Assembly (NCBI RefSeq): GCF_900112225.1
Contig: NZ_FOLD01000031.1
Location: forward strand, 1-62,770
DNA from: Massilia yuzhufengensis
Lineage (GTDB): Bacteria > Pseudomonadota > Gammaproteobacteria > Burkholderiales > Burkholderiaceae_D
Reading direction: 5' to 3'
Length of the DNA stretch: 62,770 nt
Shown: positions 7,620 to 16,245 of the stretch, piece by piece
How positions within the stretch are numbered: position 1 is the stretch's first letter
Layout: each line of letters begins with the position of its first letter
Translations under genes and position numbers: made by a program
Notes under the pieces: model-generated
The model's database searches: none
Seen by the model: only the letters and a program-made list of their open reading frames with translations
Told to the model about the DNA's origin: nothing

Positions 7620-8762
7620 CTACAGCGAGCGGGCGATGATCTCTTTCATGATTTCGTTGGCGCCGCCGTAGATGCGCTGCACGCGCGCATCGACGTACAT
7701 CTGGGCGATCGGGTATTCCAGCATGTAGCCGTAGCCGCCGAACAGCTGCACGCACTGGTCCACGACCTTGCACTGCAGGTCCGAGATCCAGTACTTGGCC
7801 ATCGAGGCGCGCACCGTGTCCATGCGCCCGGCCAGCATGTCCTCGACGCAGCGGTCGATGAAGATGCGCGCGACCGTCGCTTCGGTCTTGATCTCGGCCA
7901 GCACGAAGCGGGTGTTCTGCATGTCGATCAGGGCCTGGCCGAAAGCCTTGCGGGTGCGCGTGTGCTCGACGGTGAGCTGCAGCGCGCGCTCGATCGCCGC
8001 CACCCCGCACACCCCCAGGATGGTGCGTTCGTAGGGCAGCTCGGTCATCAGCTGGGCGAAGCCCCTGCCCTCCTCGCCGCCCAGCACGTTCTCCAGCGGC
8101 ACGTGGGCGTCATCGAAAAACAGCTCGCAGGTGTCCTGGCCCTTCTGGCCCACCTTGTCGAGGATGCGGCCGACCCGGAAGCCCGGGTTGTCTTTCGTCT
8201 CGAGCAGCATCAGCGACACGCCCCTGGCGCCCGCCGCCGGGTCGGTCTTGGCCACCACCAGCACCAGGTCGGCCAGGTAGCCGTTCGAAATGAAGGTCTT
8301 CGAGCCGCTCACGCGGTAGCCGTCCGGGCCGCGCACGGCGACCGTGCGGATGCCCTTGAGGTCCGAGCCGGCGCCTGGCTCGCTCATGGCGATCGCCGCG
8401 ACCATCTCGCCGCTGGCCAGGCGCGGCAGGTAGCGGCGCTTCTGTTCTTCGGTGCCCTGGTTGAGCAGGTAGTGGGCGACGATGGCGTGCACGTGGATGC
8501 CGAAGGACGTGTCGCCGGCGTATGACAGTTCTTCGAACACCACCGCCATGTGGGCGAAGCTGCCGCCGGCGCCGCCGTAGTCGTCGGGGATATCGGCCAG
8601 CAGCAGGCCCATGGCGCCGGCCTGGCGCCACAGCGCGCGGTCGACGTGCTGCTGCCGGCGCCAGGCGTCCTGGTGCGGCGTGATTTCGCCGGCCACGAAG
8701 CGCCGTACGGCGTCGCGGAAGGCGCCGAGTTCTTCATCCATCCAGGGCGAGGTCGATTCCAT
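7620..8762 (-). CDS. Acyl-CoA dehydrogenase (IVD/LCAD-like)
   Basis: A 380-residue FAD enzyme that introduces the 2,3-double bond of acyl-CoAs. Visible marks: AIAMSEPGAGSDLKGI (flavin and substrate loop), SGSKTFISNGYLADLVLVVA, and the C-terminal RIYGGANEIMKEII. The last lacks the Glu used by medium-chain enzymes (YEGT), while LPYERTIL carries a Glu at the internal position used by isovaleryl- and long-chain enzymes, pointing to branched or long substrates. The start at 8762 (MESTSPWMDEEL) is preferred over a longer upstream frame because AGGAGG lies just before it. It lies 10 bases after the thiolase stop, in the same operon. Confidence 0.88.
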   Translation of the reverse strand: MESTSPWMDEELGAFRDAVRRFVAGEITPHQDAWRRQQHVDRALWRQAGAMGLLLADIPDDYGGAGGSFAHMAVVFEELSYAGDTSFGIHVHAIVAHYLLNQGTEEQKRRYLPRLASGEMVAAIAMSEPGAGSDLKGIRTVAVRGPDGYRVSGSKTFISNGYLADLVLVVAKTDPAAGARGVSLMLLETKDNPGFRVGRILDKVGQKGQDTCELFFDDAHVPLENVLGGEEGRGFAQLMTELPYERTILGVCGVAAIERALQLTVEHTRTRKAFGQALIDMQNTRFVLAEIKTEATVARIFIDRCVEDMLAGRMDTVRASMAKYWISDLQCKVVDQCVQLFGGYGYMLEYPIAQMYVDARVQRIYGGANEIMKEIIARSL

Positions 8763-8772
8763 GCGCCCTCCT

Positions 8773-9954
8773 TCAGCCGTTGCGGTACATGGTGACGACG
8801 CAGGCGCCGCCCAGGCCCAGGTTGTGTTGCAGCGCCACGCGCGCGCCCGCCACCTGGCGCGCATCGGCACTGCCGCGCAGCTGGTGGGTCAGCTCGTAGC
8901 ACTGGGCCAGGCCGGTGGCGCCCAGCGGGTGGCCCTTGGACAGCAGGCCGCCGGACGGGTTGGTGACCACCCGGCCGCCATAGGTGTTGTCGCCCTCCAG
9001 GATGAACTTGTCGGCGCCGCCTTCCGGGCACAGGCCCAGGGCTTCGTAGGTAATCAGCTCGTTGTGCGCGAAGCAGTCGTGCAGCTCGACAACGTCGAGG
9101 TCTTCCGGTCCCAGGCCCGACTGCTCGTAGACTTTCTGCGCAGCGGCGCGGCTCATGTCGTAGCCGACCAGGCGCATCATGTCGCCCGAGTCGAAGGTGC
9201 CGCGGCGGTCGGTCGTCATCGCCTGGGCGGCGATGTGGACGTCGCGGCGCAGGCCGTGGCGCTTGGCGAATTCTTCCGACACCAGGAGGGCCGCGGCCGC
9301 GCCGCAGGTCGGCGGGCAGGCCATCAGGCGCGTCATCACGCCGGGCCAGATTTCGGGTGCATCGAGCACGTCCTGCGTGCTGACTTCCTTGCGAAACAGC
9401 GCCAGCGGGTTGTTGACAGCGTGGCGGCTGGCCTTGGCGCGGATGCGGGCAAATGCCGCGAGCGGCGTGCCGTACTTGTCCATGTGGGCCAGGCCGGCGC
9501 CGCCGAAGTAGCGCAGCGCCAGCGGGATCCCGGGCATGCCGACCAGGCGGTCGGTGACGGCGTCGAAGTCGTGGAACGGGGTCGGGCGGTCGGTGAAGAC
9601 CGAGCCGAGCGCGCCGGGGCTCATCTGCTCGAAGCCGAGCACCAGCACGCACTCGGCGGCGCCGCTGGCGATCGCCTGGCGGCCCAGGAACAGCGCGGTG
9701 GAACCGGTGGAGCAGTTGTTGTTGACGTTGACGATCGGGATGCCGGTCATGCCGACCGCGTACAAGGCCTTCTGGCCGCTGGTGGAGTCGCCGTAGACGT
9801 AGCCGGCATAGGCCTGCTCGACCAGGTCATACGATAGTCCCGCGTCGTCCAGCGCGCGCCTGGCGGCCTGCGCGCCCATCTCGTGATAGGGGCTGCCGGC
9901 GCCCGGCTTGGCGAAGGGGATCATCCCGACGCCGCTGATATATACCTTGTTCAT
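8773..9954 (-). CDS. Thiolase of the SCPx / lipid-transfer type
   Basis: A 393-residue thiolase. The nucleophile lies in NVNNNCSTGSTALFLGRQAI; the HDCFAHNEL segment and GGLLSKGHPLGATGLAQ carry the His and the C-terminal Gly-rich loop. The NNNCSTGS and HDCF patterns are those of SCP2/SCPx thiolases, which cleave 3-ketoacyl-CoAs including branched ones, rather than of PhaA/FadA (which carry a second Cys in CxGxG). The ATG at 9954 has GGAG 8 bases before it. It is first in the minus-strand trio with the dehydrogenase and racemase, and divergent from a TetR gene. Confidence 0.85.
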   Translation of the reverse strand: MNKVYISGVGMIPFAKPGAGSPYHEMGAQAARRALDDAGLSYDLVEQAYAGYVYGDSTSGQKALYAVGMTGIPIVNVNNNCSTGSTALFLGRQAIASGAAECVLVLGFEQMSPGALGSVFTDRPTPFHDFDAVTDRLVGMPGIPLALRYFGGAGLAHMDKYGTPLAAFARIRAKASRHAVNNPLALFRKEVSTQDVLDAPEIWPGVMTRLMACPPTCGAAAALLVSEEFAKRHGLRRDVHIAAQAMTTDRRGTFDSGDMMRLVGYDMSRAAAQKVYEQSGLGPEDLDVVELHDCFAHNELITYEALGLCPEGGADKFILEGDNTYGGRVVTNPSGGLLSKGHPLGATGLAQCYELTHQLRGSADARQVAGARVALQHNLGLGGACVVTMYRNG

Positions 9955-10003
9955 TCCGACTCCTGTATTCTCGATGAGACCGCGACCGACTATCAGTCGA
10001 TTA

Positions 10004-10019
10004 TAGGTCAGACGACCTA
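10004..10019. promoter_or_regulatory. Candidate TetR operator
   Basis: TAGGTC-AGAC-GACCTA is a perfect 6-bp inverted repeat in the 92-base gap between the divergent thiolase and TetR genes. A second short palindrome, CGAC-TATCA-GTCG, sits beside it at 9987-9999. Position and symmetry suit autoregulation and control of the acyl-CoA operon. Confidence 0.5.
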
Positions 10020-10046
10020 ATTTTTGTACGCCGCCGCCATCCTGCC

Positions 10047-10706
10047 ATGACATCGAACCAGAACAATGCGCACGACAATGCGCTCGACAGCGCGCTGCGC
10101 AACAAGCTCTCCACCACCACCGAAAAAGGCATGGGGCGGGCGCAGGCGATCCTGCTGGCGGCGCGCGGGGTGCTGGCGGCGCAGGGCTATGCCGGGCTGA
10201 CGATGCGGCGGGTGGCGCAGCAGGCGGGCATGAGCCTGTCGAACGTGCAGCACTACTATGGCAGCAAGGAGCAGTTGCTGGAAGCGCTGCTGCTCTACAC
10301 CATGGACGAGTTCCAGGCCAAGATGGACCGCATCGCGGTGGCCATGGCCGGACGGCCGCAGGTCGAGCGCTTCCTCTCCACCATCGACATGTTCCTCGAC
10401 GAGATCACCGAGCCGGTCACGCATGCGATCTTCTTCGAGATCTGGGCGCTGGCGTCGCGCCACCCGTTCGCCTCGGACTTGATGGGCAAGATGATGGGGC
10501 GCGAGCGCAAGGCGGTGCATGGACTGATCCAGGGCCTGAACCCGGCCATTCCCGACGATGCCTACATGGAGCGCGCGGTCCTCATCGTGGCCCAGGTCGA
10601 GGGACTGATGCTGTTTCGCCTGGACCGCCACGCGCGTCCCGCGCAATTCGAGTCCGTGCGCGCATCGGTGCACAAAGTGCTGCTAACGCTCGCAACCGTG
10701 CCGTGA
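10047..10706 (+). CDS. TetR family transcriptional regulator
   Basis: A 219-residue regulator with an N-terminal helix-turn-helix (about residues 35-80: GLTMRRVAQQAGMSLSNVQ and HYYGSKEQLLEALL) and a helical ligand domain after it. Divergent from the thiolase-dehydrogenase-racemase operon across a palindromic gap, so it probably represses that operon and itself in response to an acyl-CoA. No clear ribosome site precedes the ATG at 10047; an internal start at MGRAQAIL (residue 29) would still keep the whole HTH. Confidence 0.85.
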   Translation: MTSNQNNAHDNALDSALRNKLSTTTEKGMGRAQAILLAARGVLAAQGYAGLTMRRVAQQAGMSLSNVQHYYGSKEQLLEALLLYTMDEFQAKMDRIAVAMAGRPQVERFLSTIDMFLDEITEPVTHAIFFEIWALASRHPFASDLMGKMMGRERKAVHGLIQGLNPAIPDDAYMERAVLIVAQVEGLMLFRLDRHARPAQFESVRASVHKVLLTLATVP

Positions 10707-10764
10707 ACTCCGCCTGATCTGCATAAAACCCAAATTTAATTCGGACTACGGGCCCACCCGTCGC

Positions 10765-10787
10765 TTATACTCCCAAGGTTAATAACC
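10765..10787 (+). promoter_or_regulatory. Possible promoter of the antiporter gene
   Basis: TTATACT (a -10-like box, TATACT at 10766-10771) lies about 36 bases before the antiporter start; no good -35 box is seen. A small palindrome GGTTAATAACC follows at 10777-10787. Confidence 0.3.
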
Positions 10788-10806
10788 TGTCACGGAGGCC
10801 GCACGG

Positions 10807-12504
10807 ATGCACCATGAACTCAGCCTGATCACCACCATCGCTGCCGCACTGGGCTTCGGCCTCTTGTTCGGCATGCTCGCCATTCGCCTGAAACTGCCTG
10901 CGCTGGTCGGCTACCTTGCCGCCGGCGTCCTGATCGGCTCGGCCACCCCGGGCTTCGTCGCCGATGTGGCGCTGGCCTCGCAACTGGCCGAGATCGGGGT
11001 GATGCTGCTGATGTTCGGCGTCGGCCTGCACTTCTCGATGCGCGACCTGCTCGAGGTCAAGGGCATCGCCCTGCCCGGCGCGCTGCTGCAGATCGGGGTG
11101 GCGACGGCGATGGGTATCGGCATGGCCCATATGCTGGGCTGGAGCCTGGGTGCGGGACTGGTGTTCGGGCTGGCGTTGTCGGTGGCCAGTACCGTGGTGC
11201 TGCTGCGCGCGCTCGAGTCGCGCGGTGTGCTCGATTCGATGAACGGGCGCATCGCGGTGGGCTGGCTGGTGGTCGAAGACCTGGTGATGGTGCTGGTGCT
11301 GGTGATGCTGCCGGCCGTCAGCGGCGCGCTGGGCGGCAAGGGCGACGCCGGCACCGAGCTGCTGCCGGCGCTGGGCAAGACCCTGCTGCAGGTCGGCGCC
11401 TTCATCGCCTTCATGCTGGTCATCGGCCGCAAGATCTTCCCCTGGTTCCTGTGGCGGGTCGCCAAGACCGGCTCGCGCGAGCTGTTCACGCTGGCCGTGA
11501 TCGCGGCGGCGGTCGGCATCGCCTACGGCTCCTCGGCGCTGTTCGGCGTCTCGTTCGCGCTGGGCGCCTTCTTCGCCGGCATGGTGCTGCGCGAGTCGGA
11601 ACTGAGCCACCGCGCGGCCGAAGAATCGCTGCCGCTGCGCGACGCGTTCTCGGTGCTGTTCTTTGTCTCGGTCGGCATGCTGTTCGACCCGATGGTGGTG
11701 GTGGAGTACCCGCTGGAAGTGCTGGCGACCGTGGCCATCATCGTGTTCGGCAAGTCGCTGGCCGCCTTCGTGCTGGTGCTGGTGCTGCGCTACCCGCTCA
11801 ATACCGCGCTCACGGTCTCGGCCAGCCTGGCGCAGATCGGCGAATTCTCTTTCATTCTGGCCGCGCTGGGCATGTCGCTGGGACTGCTGCCGCCCCTGGG
11901 ACAGAACCTGATCCTGGCCGGCGCCATCATCTCGATCGCGGTCAACCCGCTGCTGTTCACGGCGATCGAGCCGCTGCAGCGCTGGATGCGCGAGCGCTCG
12001 GAGCTGGCGCGCAAGCTGGAAAGCCGCGACGACCCGCTGGCCACCTTGCCGATGGAAACGGCGCATGAAAAGCTGAGCGGCCAGGTAGTGCTGGTCGGCT
12101 ACGGCCGCGTGGGCCGCCGCATCGCCGGCGACCTGAGCACGCGCGGCGTGCACTTCGTGGTGGCAGAACAGAACCGCGAAGTGGTCGAGCGCCTGCGCAC
12201 CGAGGGCATCCCGGCGGTGGCGGGCGACGCGTCGGAGCCGGCGGTACTGATCCAGGCCCACATCACGCACGCCGCCTTGCTGGTGATCGCCACGCCCGAT
12301 ACCTTCCACGTGCGCCGGATGGTGGAAATCGCCCGCATGCTCAACCCGTCGATCCAGGTCGTGGTGCGCTCGCATAACGAGAGCGAGGCGGCCCTGCTGC
12401 GCGAGGAAACCGGCGGCAAGGTCTTCGTCGGCGAGCAGGAGCTGGCGGCGAGCATGACGCGGCATGTGATGGAAACCTTGAGGGAGCGGGCGGTGGCGCA
12501 TTGA
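10807..12504 (+). CDS. ybaL: YbaL-type CPA2 monovalent cation:proton antiporter
   Basis: A 565-residue membrane transporter. The first about 390 residues are a sodium/hydrogen-exchanger-type domain with a dozen hydrophobic helices (LPALVGYLAAGVLIG near the start, LAQIGEFSFILAALGMSLGL late). The cytosolic TrkA-N/RCK domain begins with the nucleotide-binding VVLVGYGRVGRRIAGDL near residue 425. The layout and the MHHELSLITTIAAALGFG start match E. coli YbaL of the Kef group, proposed K+ efflux antiporters gated through the RCK domain. A GGAGG lies about 10 bases before the ATG. Monocistronic, convergent with the FtsH-like gene. Confidence 0.85.
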   Translation: MHHELSLITTIAAALGFGLLFGMLAIRLKLPALVGYLAAGVLIGSATPGFVADVALASQLAEIGVMLLMFGVGLHFSMRDLLEVKGIALPGALLQIGVATAMGIGMAHMLGWSLGAGLVFGLALSVASTVVLLRALESRGVLDSMNGRIAVGWLVVEDLVMVLVLVMLPAVSGALGGKGDAGTELLPALGKTLLQVGAFIAFMLVIGRKIFPWFLWRVAKTGSRELFTLAVIAAAVGIAYGSSALFGVSFALGAFFAGMVLRESELSHRAAEESLPLRDAFSVLFFVSVGMLFDPMVVVEYPLEVLATVAIIVFGKSLAAFVLVLVLRYPLNTALTVSASLAQIGEFSFILAALGMSLGLLPPLGQNLILAGAIISIAVNPLLFTAIEPLQRWMRERSELARKLESRDDPLATLPMETAHEKLSGQVVLVGYGRVGRRIAGDLSTRGVHFVVAEQNREVVERLRTEGIPAVAGDASEPAVLIQAHITHAALLVIATPDTFHVRRMVEIARMLNPSIQVVVRSHNESEAALLREETGGKVFVGEQELAASMTRHVMETLRERAVAH

Positions 12505-12570
12505 GTGAAGCGGTGGTTGGGCGACGGCGATGCCGAAGCCGCTCCCCTCTGCTCAACCCCACCCCCACCA

Positions 12571-12684
12571 ACGTCGTCCCGGCGAAGGCCGGGACCCAAT
12601 TTTGTGTGCGTACCGCTCACGCATGCAGCACGCGCTGCGGGCGGCAGAACGAACTTGGATTCCGGCCTTCGCCGGAATGACGGT
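12571..12684. repeat. BIME-like paired hairpin repeat, locus A (CTTC loop)
   Basis: Two 20-bp hairpins in opposite orientation, about 65 bases apart: GTCCCGGC-GAAG-GCCGGGAC at 12576-12595 and ATTCCGGC-CTTC-GCCGGAAT at 12659-12678, each next to a CGTC or GACG flank. The same arrangement occurs at 30406, 46025 and 61334. It lies downstream of the antiporter gene. Confidence 0.75.
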
Positions 12685-12745
12685 CTTGAGGCTAGGGGCA
12701 ATAATTCGTGGACCGAGTCGCCCGCTCTCAACTCAACCACCCCAT

Positions 12746-12784
12746 AAAAAAAACCCGCCGGCTTGCGCCCTGCGGGTTTTTTTA
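12746..12784. terminator. Bidirectional terminator between convergent genes
   Basis: A-rich tract, stem ACCCGC / GCGGGT with a longer loop, then eight T. The A and T runs extend the stem and serve both the antiporter (plus) and the FtsH-like gene (minus). Confidence 0.75.
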
Positions 12785-12804
12785 CAAGCGGTAAAACTTT
12801 CACA

Positions 12805-14760
12805 TCACGCCGCGACTTCCTCGACACACAGCTTGAGGTTCGCATGCCGCCCATGCAGCTGCGAGGTGATCATCTCGCTGCGCTCTTCCAGCAGCGCGAA
12901 CACCGCGTCCTTCGACAGCACATACTCTTCCATCAAGGTGTCCTTGAGCGACTCGATCACCAGCTTGTAGTCGCGGATCGCGCCCAGGGTGTAGCTGTAG
13001 AGCTCGTCGGCCTTTTCTTCCACCAGTCGGATGGTGTGCTCGCCGCCCACGTCCTGGTTCAGCTGGCTGTAGTCGAGCTTGGAGCGCGAGTACATCGACA
13101 GGCGGCTGACCATCAGGTTGAGCATCTTGGTGATCTTCTCGATGTCGTTCTGGCTGCCCACCGAGATGCCGCGCGCGCCGTAGAACAGTTCTTCCGCCGC
13201 CACGCCGCCGTACAGGCCGACGACATCGCGCTCCAGCTCTTCGAGCGTGCGCAGCGACATGTCTTCGCCCGACTGCAGCACATAGCCCAGCGCGCCGATC
13301 TTCGACACCGCCTCGGTGCTGATCTTGAGCAGGTGCGACTTTTCCTTCACTTCGGCCAGGCTCATGCCGGCGCGCAGGAAAGGATCGATCTGCATGAAGA
13401 AGTGACCCAGTTCGTGCAGGGCGATGCGTTCGCGCTGCTTGGTCTTGTCAAGCGTGGTGGCGCGGTCGGTGATGCCGATGGTGGCGCGTTCATAGGCACG
13501 GAACAGCAGGTTGGTGTTGATGATCGTTTTTTCCTGGATCGACAGCATGCTGGCGCGCTCGACCACGGTTTCCAGCAGCGCCGGGCTCAGGTTCTGGGTG
13601 ATTTCCGCCACCTGGTCCAGGTTGGTGTCGGCCCAGTCGACCAGGCCATCCTTCTTGCGCGACAGGAAGCTGCGCAGCAGTTCCTTGCGCTCGAGCTTGT
13701 TCGGCAGGCGGAAATTGATTTTCACCGAGAAGCGGCGCAGCATCGCTTCGTCCATGTCGGTGGACGCATCGTCGAAGTTCGACGCGACCACCCAGATCAC
13801 GCCCTGGCCCTTGTCGCTCTTCACGCCGTCCAGCAGGCCCAGCAGCGTGTTGGCGGTGTCGTCTTCCCATTTCTTTTCGCTGCGGCCGCGCGGCATGAAC
13901 AGCGACTGCGCCTCATCCAGGAAGATGATGCACTTGCCCTTGGCGCAAGCCTTGCGGTACAGGGCGTTCAGGGCCTTGGAGCCGCCGCCCACGTAGCCCG
14001 ATTCCAGCGCCGAGCCCGATGCCGAAATCAGCGGCAAGTTCAGGCGCTTGGCCAGGTAACCGACCAGCTTGGTCTTGCCGGTGCCGGCAGGGCCGGTCAG
14101 CATCACGTTGAAGGGCTTGTCGATGTTGTGCGACTGGTATTCCGCGCGGTTGCGGATCATGTCTTCCAGGTGCAGCACTTCCTGCTTGATGTCGTCCATG
14201 CCGATCAGGTCGTCCATGCTGCCCTTGAGCTTGTCCGGGCTGATGACCGAGGCGCTCATGCCCATGCCGGGCACGCCGAATTTCAGCAGGTACAGGACCA
14301 GCAGCACGATGCCGATGTTCAGGCCATAGCTCTTGAGGAAGCTGCCGGTCTTTTCCCAGCCGGTCTCGCCTTCGTCCATGACCGCCTTGTGGCTGGCCAG
14401 GTAGTCGTCCTTGGCGATCGAATACGGAATCGCGTTCTTGAGCAGCACTTCGCGCTCGAGCGACAGATGGGAGGTGCTCGGCACCTTCACCACGTGCACC
14501 GAGGCGCCGTCCTTGAACTTGTAGACATAGCGCGGCGACTCCGACAGCGGCTTGGCAATCAACAGGTATTCCAGGCGCGCTTTCTGCGCGGCCAGTTCGG
14601 TGATCTCGGCGATGTTCTGCGAATGCACCACCGGCGTCGGGTCCTGGGGGACATTCGATTTCCAGATGGCGATGGCCGCGATCACGCCGAGCAGCGCCGC
14701 GATGGCGATGCGCACGTAAACATTCTTGAAAGCAATCTGGAGTCGGGCGAAATTCGGCAT
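12805..14760 (-). CDS. FtsH-like membrane AAA+ zinc protease
   Basis: A 651-residue protein built like FtsH: a membrane segment near residues 17-34, an extracytoplasmic domain, a second membrane segment near 146-163, the AAA+ module (Walker A LTGPAGTGKTK near 222, Walker B CIIFLDEAQ, arginine-finger region MDEAMLRRF) and an M41-type peptidase with HELGH near 448 plus NDIE near 540 as third zinc ligand. All protease residues look intact. It differs from housekeeping FtsH in sequence and stands alone rather than next to rlmE/folP, so it is a paralogue. Substrates are unknown; membrane protein quality control is the likely role. Confidence 0.8.
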   Translation of the reverse strand: MPNFARLQIAFKNVYVRIAIAALLGVIAAIAIWKSNVPQDPTPVVHSQNIAEITELAAQKARLEYLLIAKPLSESPRYVYKFKDGASVHVVKVPSTSHLSLEREVLLKNAIPYSIAKDDYLASHKAVMDEGETGWEKTGSFLKSYGLNIGIVLLVLYLLKFGVPGMGMSASVISPDKLKGSMDDLIGMDDIKQEVLHLEDMIRNRAEYQSHNIDKPFNVMLTGPAGTGKTKLVGYLAKRLNLPLISASGSALESGYVGGGSKALNALYRKACAKGKCIIFLDEAQSLFMPRGRSEKKWEDDTANTLLGLLDGVKSDKGQGVIWVVASNFDDASTDMDEAMLRRFSVKINFRLPNKLERKELLRSFLSRKKDGLVDWADTNLDQVAEITQNLSPALLETVVERASMLSIQEKTIINTNLLFRAYERATIGITDRATTLDKTKQRERIALHELGHFFMQIDPFLRAGMSLAEVKEKSHLLKISTEAVSKIGALGYVLQSGEDMSLRTLEELERDVVGLYGGVAAEELFYGARGISVGSQNDIEKITKMLNLMVSRLSMYSRSKLDYSQLNQDVGGEHTIRLVEEKADELYSYTLGAIRDYKLVIESLKDTLMEEYVLSKDAVFALLEERSEMITSQLHGRHANLKLCVEEVAA

Positions 14761-14922
14761 TGTCTGATCTCTTGCAAAGGTTTGGGACGGACAGCGGTAC
14801 TGCTCGGGTGCCGTGCCGGCGTGGTCTCGCGGGATCGGCTGCGGCGCGTGACGGCCGCTTCATGTTTCCAAACGTGCGCGTTTGGTATTGTTTTGATGCC
14901 CGAAGGCAATGGGATAAGGAGA

Positions 14923-15168
14923 CTATACCTGTAAAAAAAACCGGCGTGTATACCGTGTGTCGAAAAAAATGACGATTATCCCGATAATGGAAACAACGAT
15001 AACGGAATAACTTGCCACACTGGCAGCAAACATTATCGAACAAGTAAATGAATCGCGATTATTTATTAAATTAGCATGCTTATCCTGATATCGGATTGCC
15101 ATATTGACAGCAGCTTCCGCAGCTAATTCGCGACAGGTCAGGAATCCTTGACTGATCGCAACATGCAT
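14923..15168 (-). CDS. Possible small single-span membrane protein
   Basis: An 81-codon frame whose second half is a clean hydrophobic helix (SVASYSVIVVSIIGIIVIFF) followed by a basic tail (DTRYTRRFFLQV). It is upstream of, and on the same strand as, the FtsH-like protease. Against it: no clear ribosome site, AT-rich codons, no family recognised. Internal ATG at 15102 is an alternative start. Treat as a candidate only. Confidence 0.25.
   Translation of the reverse strand: MHVAISQGFLTCRELAAEAAVNMAIRYQDKHANLINNRDSFTCSIMFAASVASYSVIVVSIIGIIVIFFDTRYTRRFFLQV
14975..14988. promoter_or_regulatory. Perfect 14-bp palindrome, candidate operator
   Basis: ATTATC-CC-GATAAT in the divergent gap, about 215 bases before the FtsH-like start. 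No regulator gene adjoins it, and it overlaps the doubtful small membrane frame. Confidence 0.25.
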
Positions 15169-15355
15169 CGATCTGTCAACAAACTGATGACTTCTTTAAG
15201 CAACTCATCTGTTCAATTGCGCGCAGCCACTTATCGCGTTTTTGGTATGCTGATTCAGGCAATCCGGTGCATCCGGCATGACAGATAAGGTCGGCGTGGC
15301 GGATTCCAAGCTGGCTGGCAGGTATTCGCAAGCGCAACAATATGAGGTAAGTGCC

Positions 15356-15631
15356 ATGAAAAGATACGCAATGGCAGCCGCATTGGCGGCCTGCCTCGGC
15401 GGTCCCGCGCAAGCCGCCCTGATCGATCTCGCGTCAACCAACCACCCTGCGGTCCGCGTGCAGCAACCGGTGCGCAACCTGTCGGTTACCCAGCGCCAGG
15501 GCATCGTGACCCCGCCGGCAAACATGTCGGAACTTCCCGAACCGGAAGTGTTCGCGATGATGCTGCTCGGCCTGGTGCTGATCGGCTACAAGGCTGGACG
15601 CGGCGGCAGCAGCAACGAGAAGTTCAGGTAA
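15356..15631 (+). CDS. Very short secreted protein with PEP-CTERM-like tail
   Basis: A 91-residue protein starting MKRYAMAAALAACLGGPAQA, a clear signal peptide with probable cleavage after AQA (residue 20). It ends with LPEPEVFAMMLLGLVLIGYK at about residues 60-79 and then AGRGG: a PEP motif, one hydrophobic helix and a basic residue cluster, as in PEP-CTERM sorting signals, although the tail continues SSNEKFR and the final Arg cluster is weak. Only about 40 residues lie between signal and tail. The ATG at 15356 has GAGG upstream; a longer frame from 15278 would bury the signal peptide. Exosortase is not in the window. Confidence 0.6.
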   Translation: MKRYAMAAALAACLGGPAQAALIDLASTNHPAVRVQQPVRNLSVTQRQGIVTPPANMSELPEPEVFAMMLLGLVLIGYKAGRGGSSNEKFR

Positions 15632-15653
15632 GGTCCGCGAGCTGGCGCCCGCG

Positions 15654-16199
15654 TCAGCCTTCACTGCACAGGGCGTGCAGCTTCATGAGCGTACTCCAGT
15701 TCCTGGACGTCGTCCCATCCCCGAGCAGTTTCCCCAGCGCCTTGGCCGGCGCGCTGTCGAGCATGCCTTCCGGACACCAGACATAGGCCGCGCGCTCGCC
15801 CAAGGCCAGCCGCTCGCAGCCCCAGTCCTGGCCGTCGAGCGCCGCCAGCTGCGCGCGCTGGGCAGCCTCGCCTAGGAAAAACACGATCAGGCGCGAATGA
15901 TCAAGCGCGACGCCCAGCAGCGGGTTGGCCGCGATGACCGCCGCCAGCTCCCCATGCTCGAGCACGAACACCCGCGCCGCCACGCCCAGCTTGAGCACGA
16001 GCGCCTCCTCGATCGCGGCGGCCGCCGCAGGCGCCGTGGTGCCGGCGGCCTGGAACACGACGTTGCCGCTGTTGAGCAGGCTGCGTACCCCGCTGTAGCC
16101 CAGGCTCTCGACCAGCGCGCGCAGGTCGGCCATGGCGATCCGCTTGGCACGCCCAACATTGATTCCTCGCACCAGGGCGACGTAACACCGCTTGTTCAT
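15654..16199 (-). CDS. DUF1697 domain protein
   Basis: A 181-residue protein with the DUF1697 start pattern YVALVRGINVGRAKRIAMAD followed by LRALVESLGYSGVRSLLNSG and NVVF. The family is widespread and uncharacterised. The protein is soluble with no signal peptide. It converges on the PEP-CTERM-like gene and is 46 bases downstream of the GST gene on the same strand, possibly co-transcribed. Confidence 0.85.
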   Translation of the reverse strand: MNKRCYVALVRGINVGRAKRIAMADLRALVESLGYSGVRSLLNSGNVVFQAAGTTAPAAAAAIEEALVLKLGVAARVFVLEHGELAAVIAANPLLGVALDHSRLIVFFLGEAAQRAQLAALDGQDWGCERLALGERAAYVWCPEGMLDSAPAKALGKLLGDGTTSRNWSTLMKLHALCSEG

Positions 16200-16245
16200 G
16201 GCGGCGATCCTATCTCAGGCATGTGGGGCGCGGCGCAGCCGTGGA

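Larger units (their letters stand above)
14761..15355. other. AT-rich divergent intergenic region
   Basis: Separates the FtsH-like gene (minus) from the PEP-CTERM-like gene (plus). It is clearly more AT-rich than the surroundings, especially 14925-15130. It holds a perfect palindrome ATTATC-CC-GATAAT at 14975-14988 and possibly a short membrane-protein frame at 14923-15168 (listed separately). I see no RNA gene. Confidence 0.5.

Noticed and set aside
10765..12501. 578-codon minus frame opposite the antiporter
   Set aside because: His/Gln/Arg-rich shadow; the plus frame has clear transporter and RCK motifs.
12571..12684. CRISPR-like array
   Set aside because: Two inverted hairpins with no regular spacer series; a BIME-like repeat explains them.
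14975..14988. FtsH-like promoter built on the ATTATC palindrome
   Set aside because: Too far from the start and no matching -10/-35 pair; kept only as a low-confidence palindrome.
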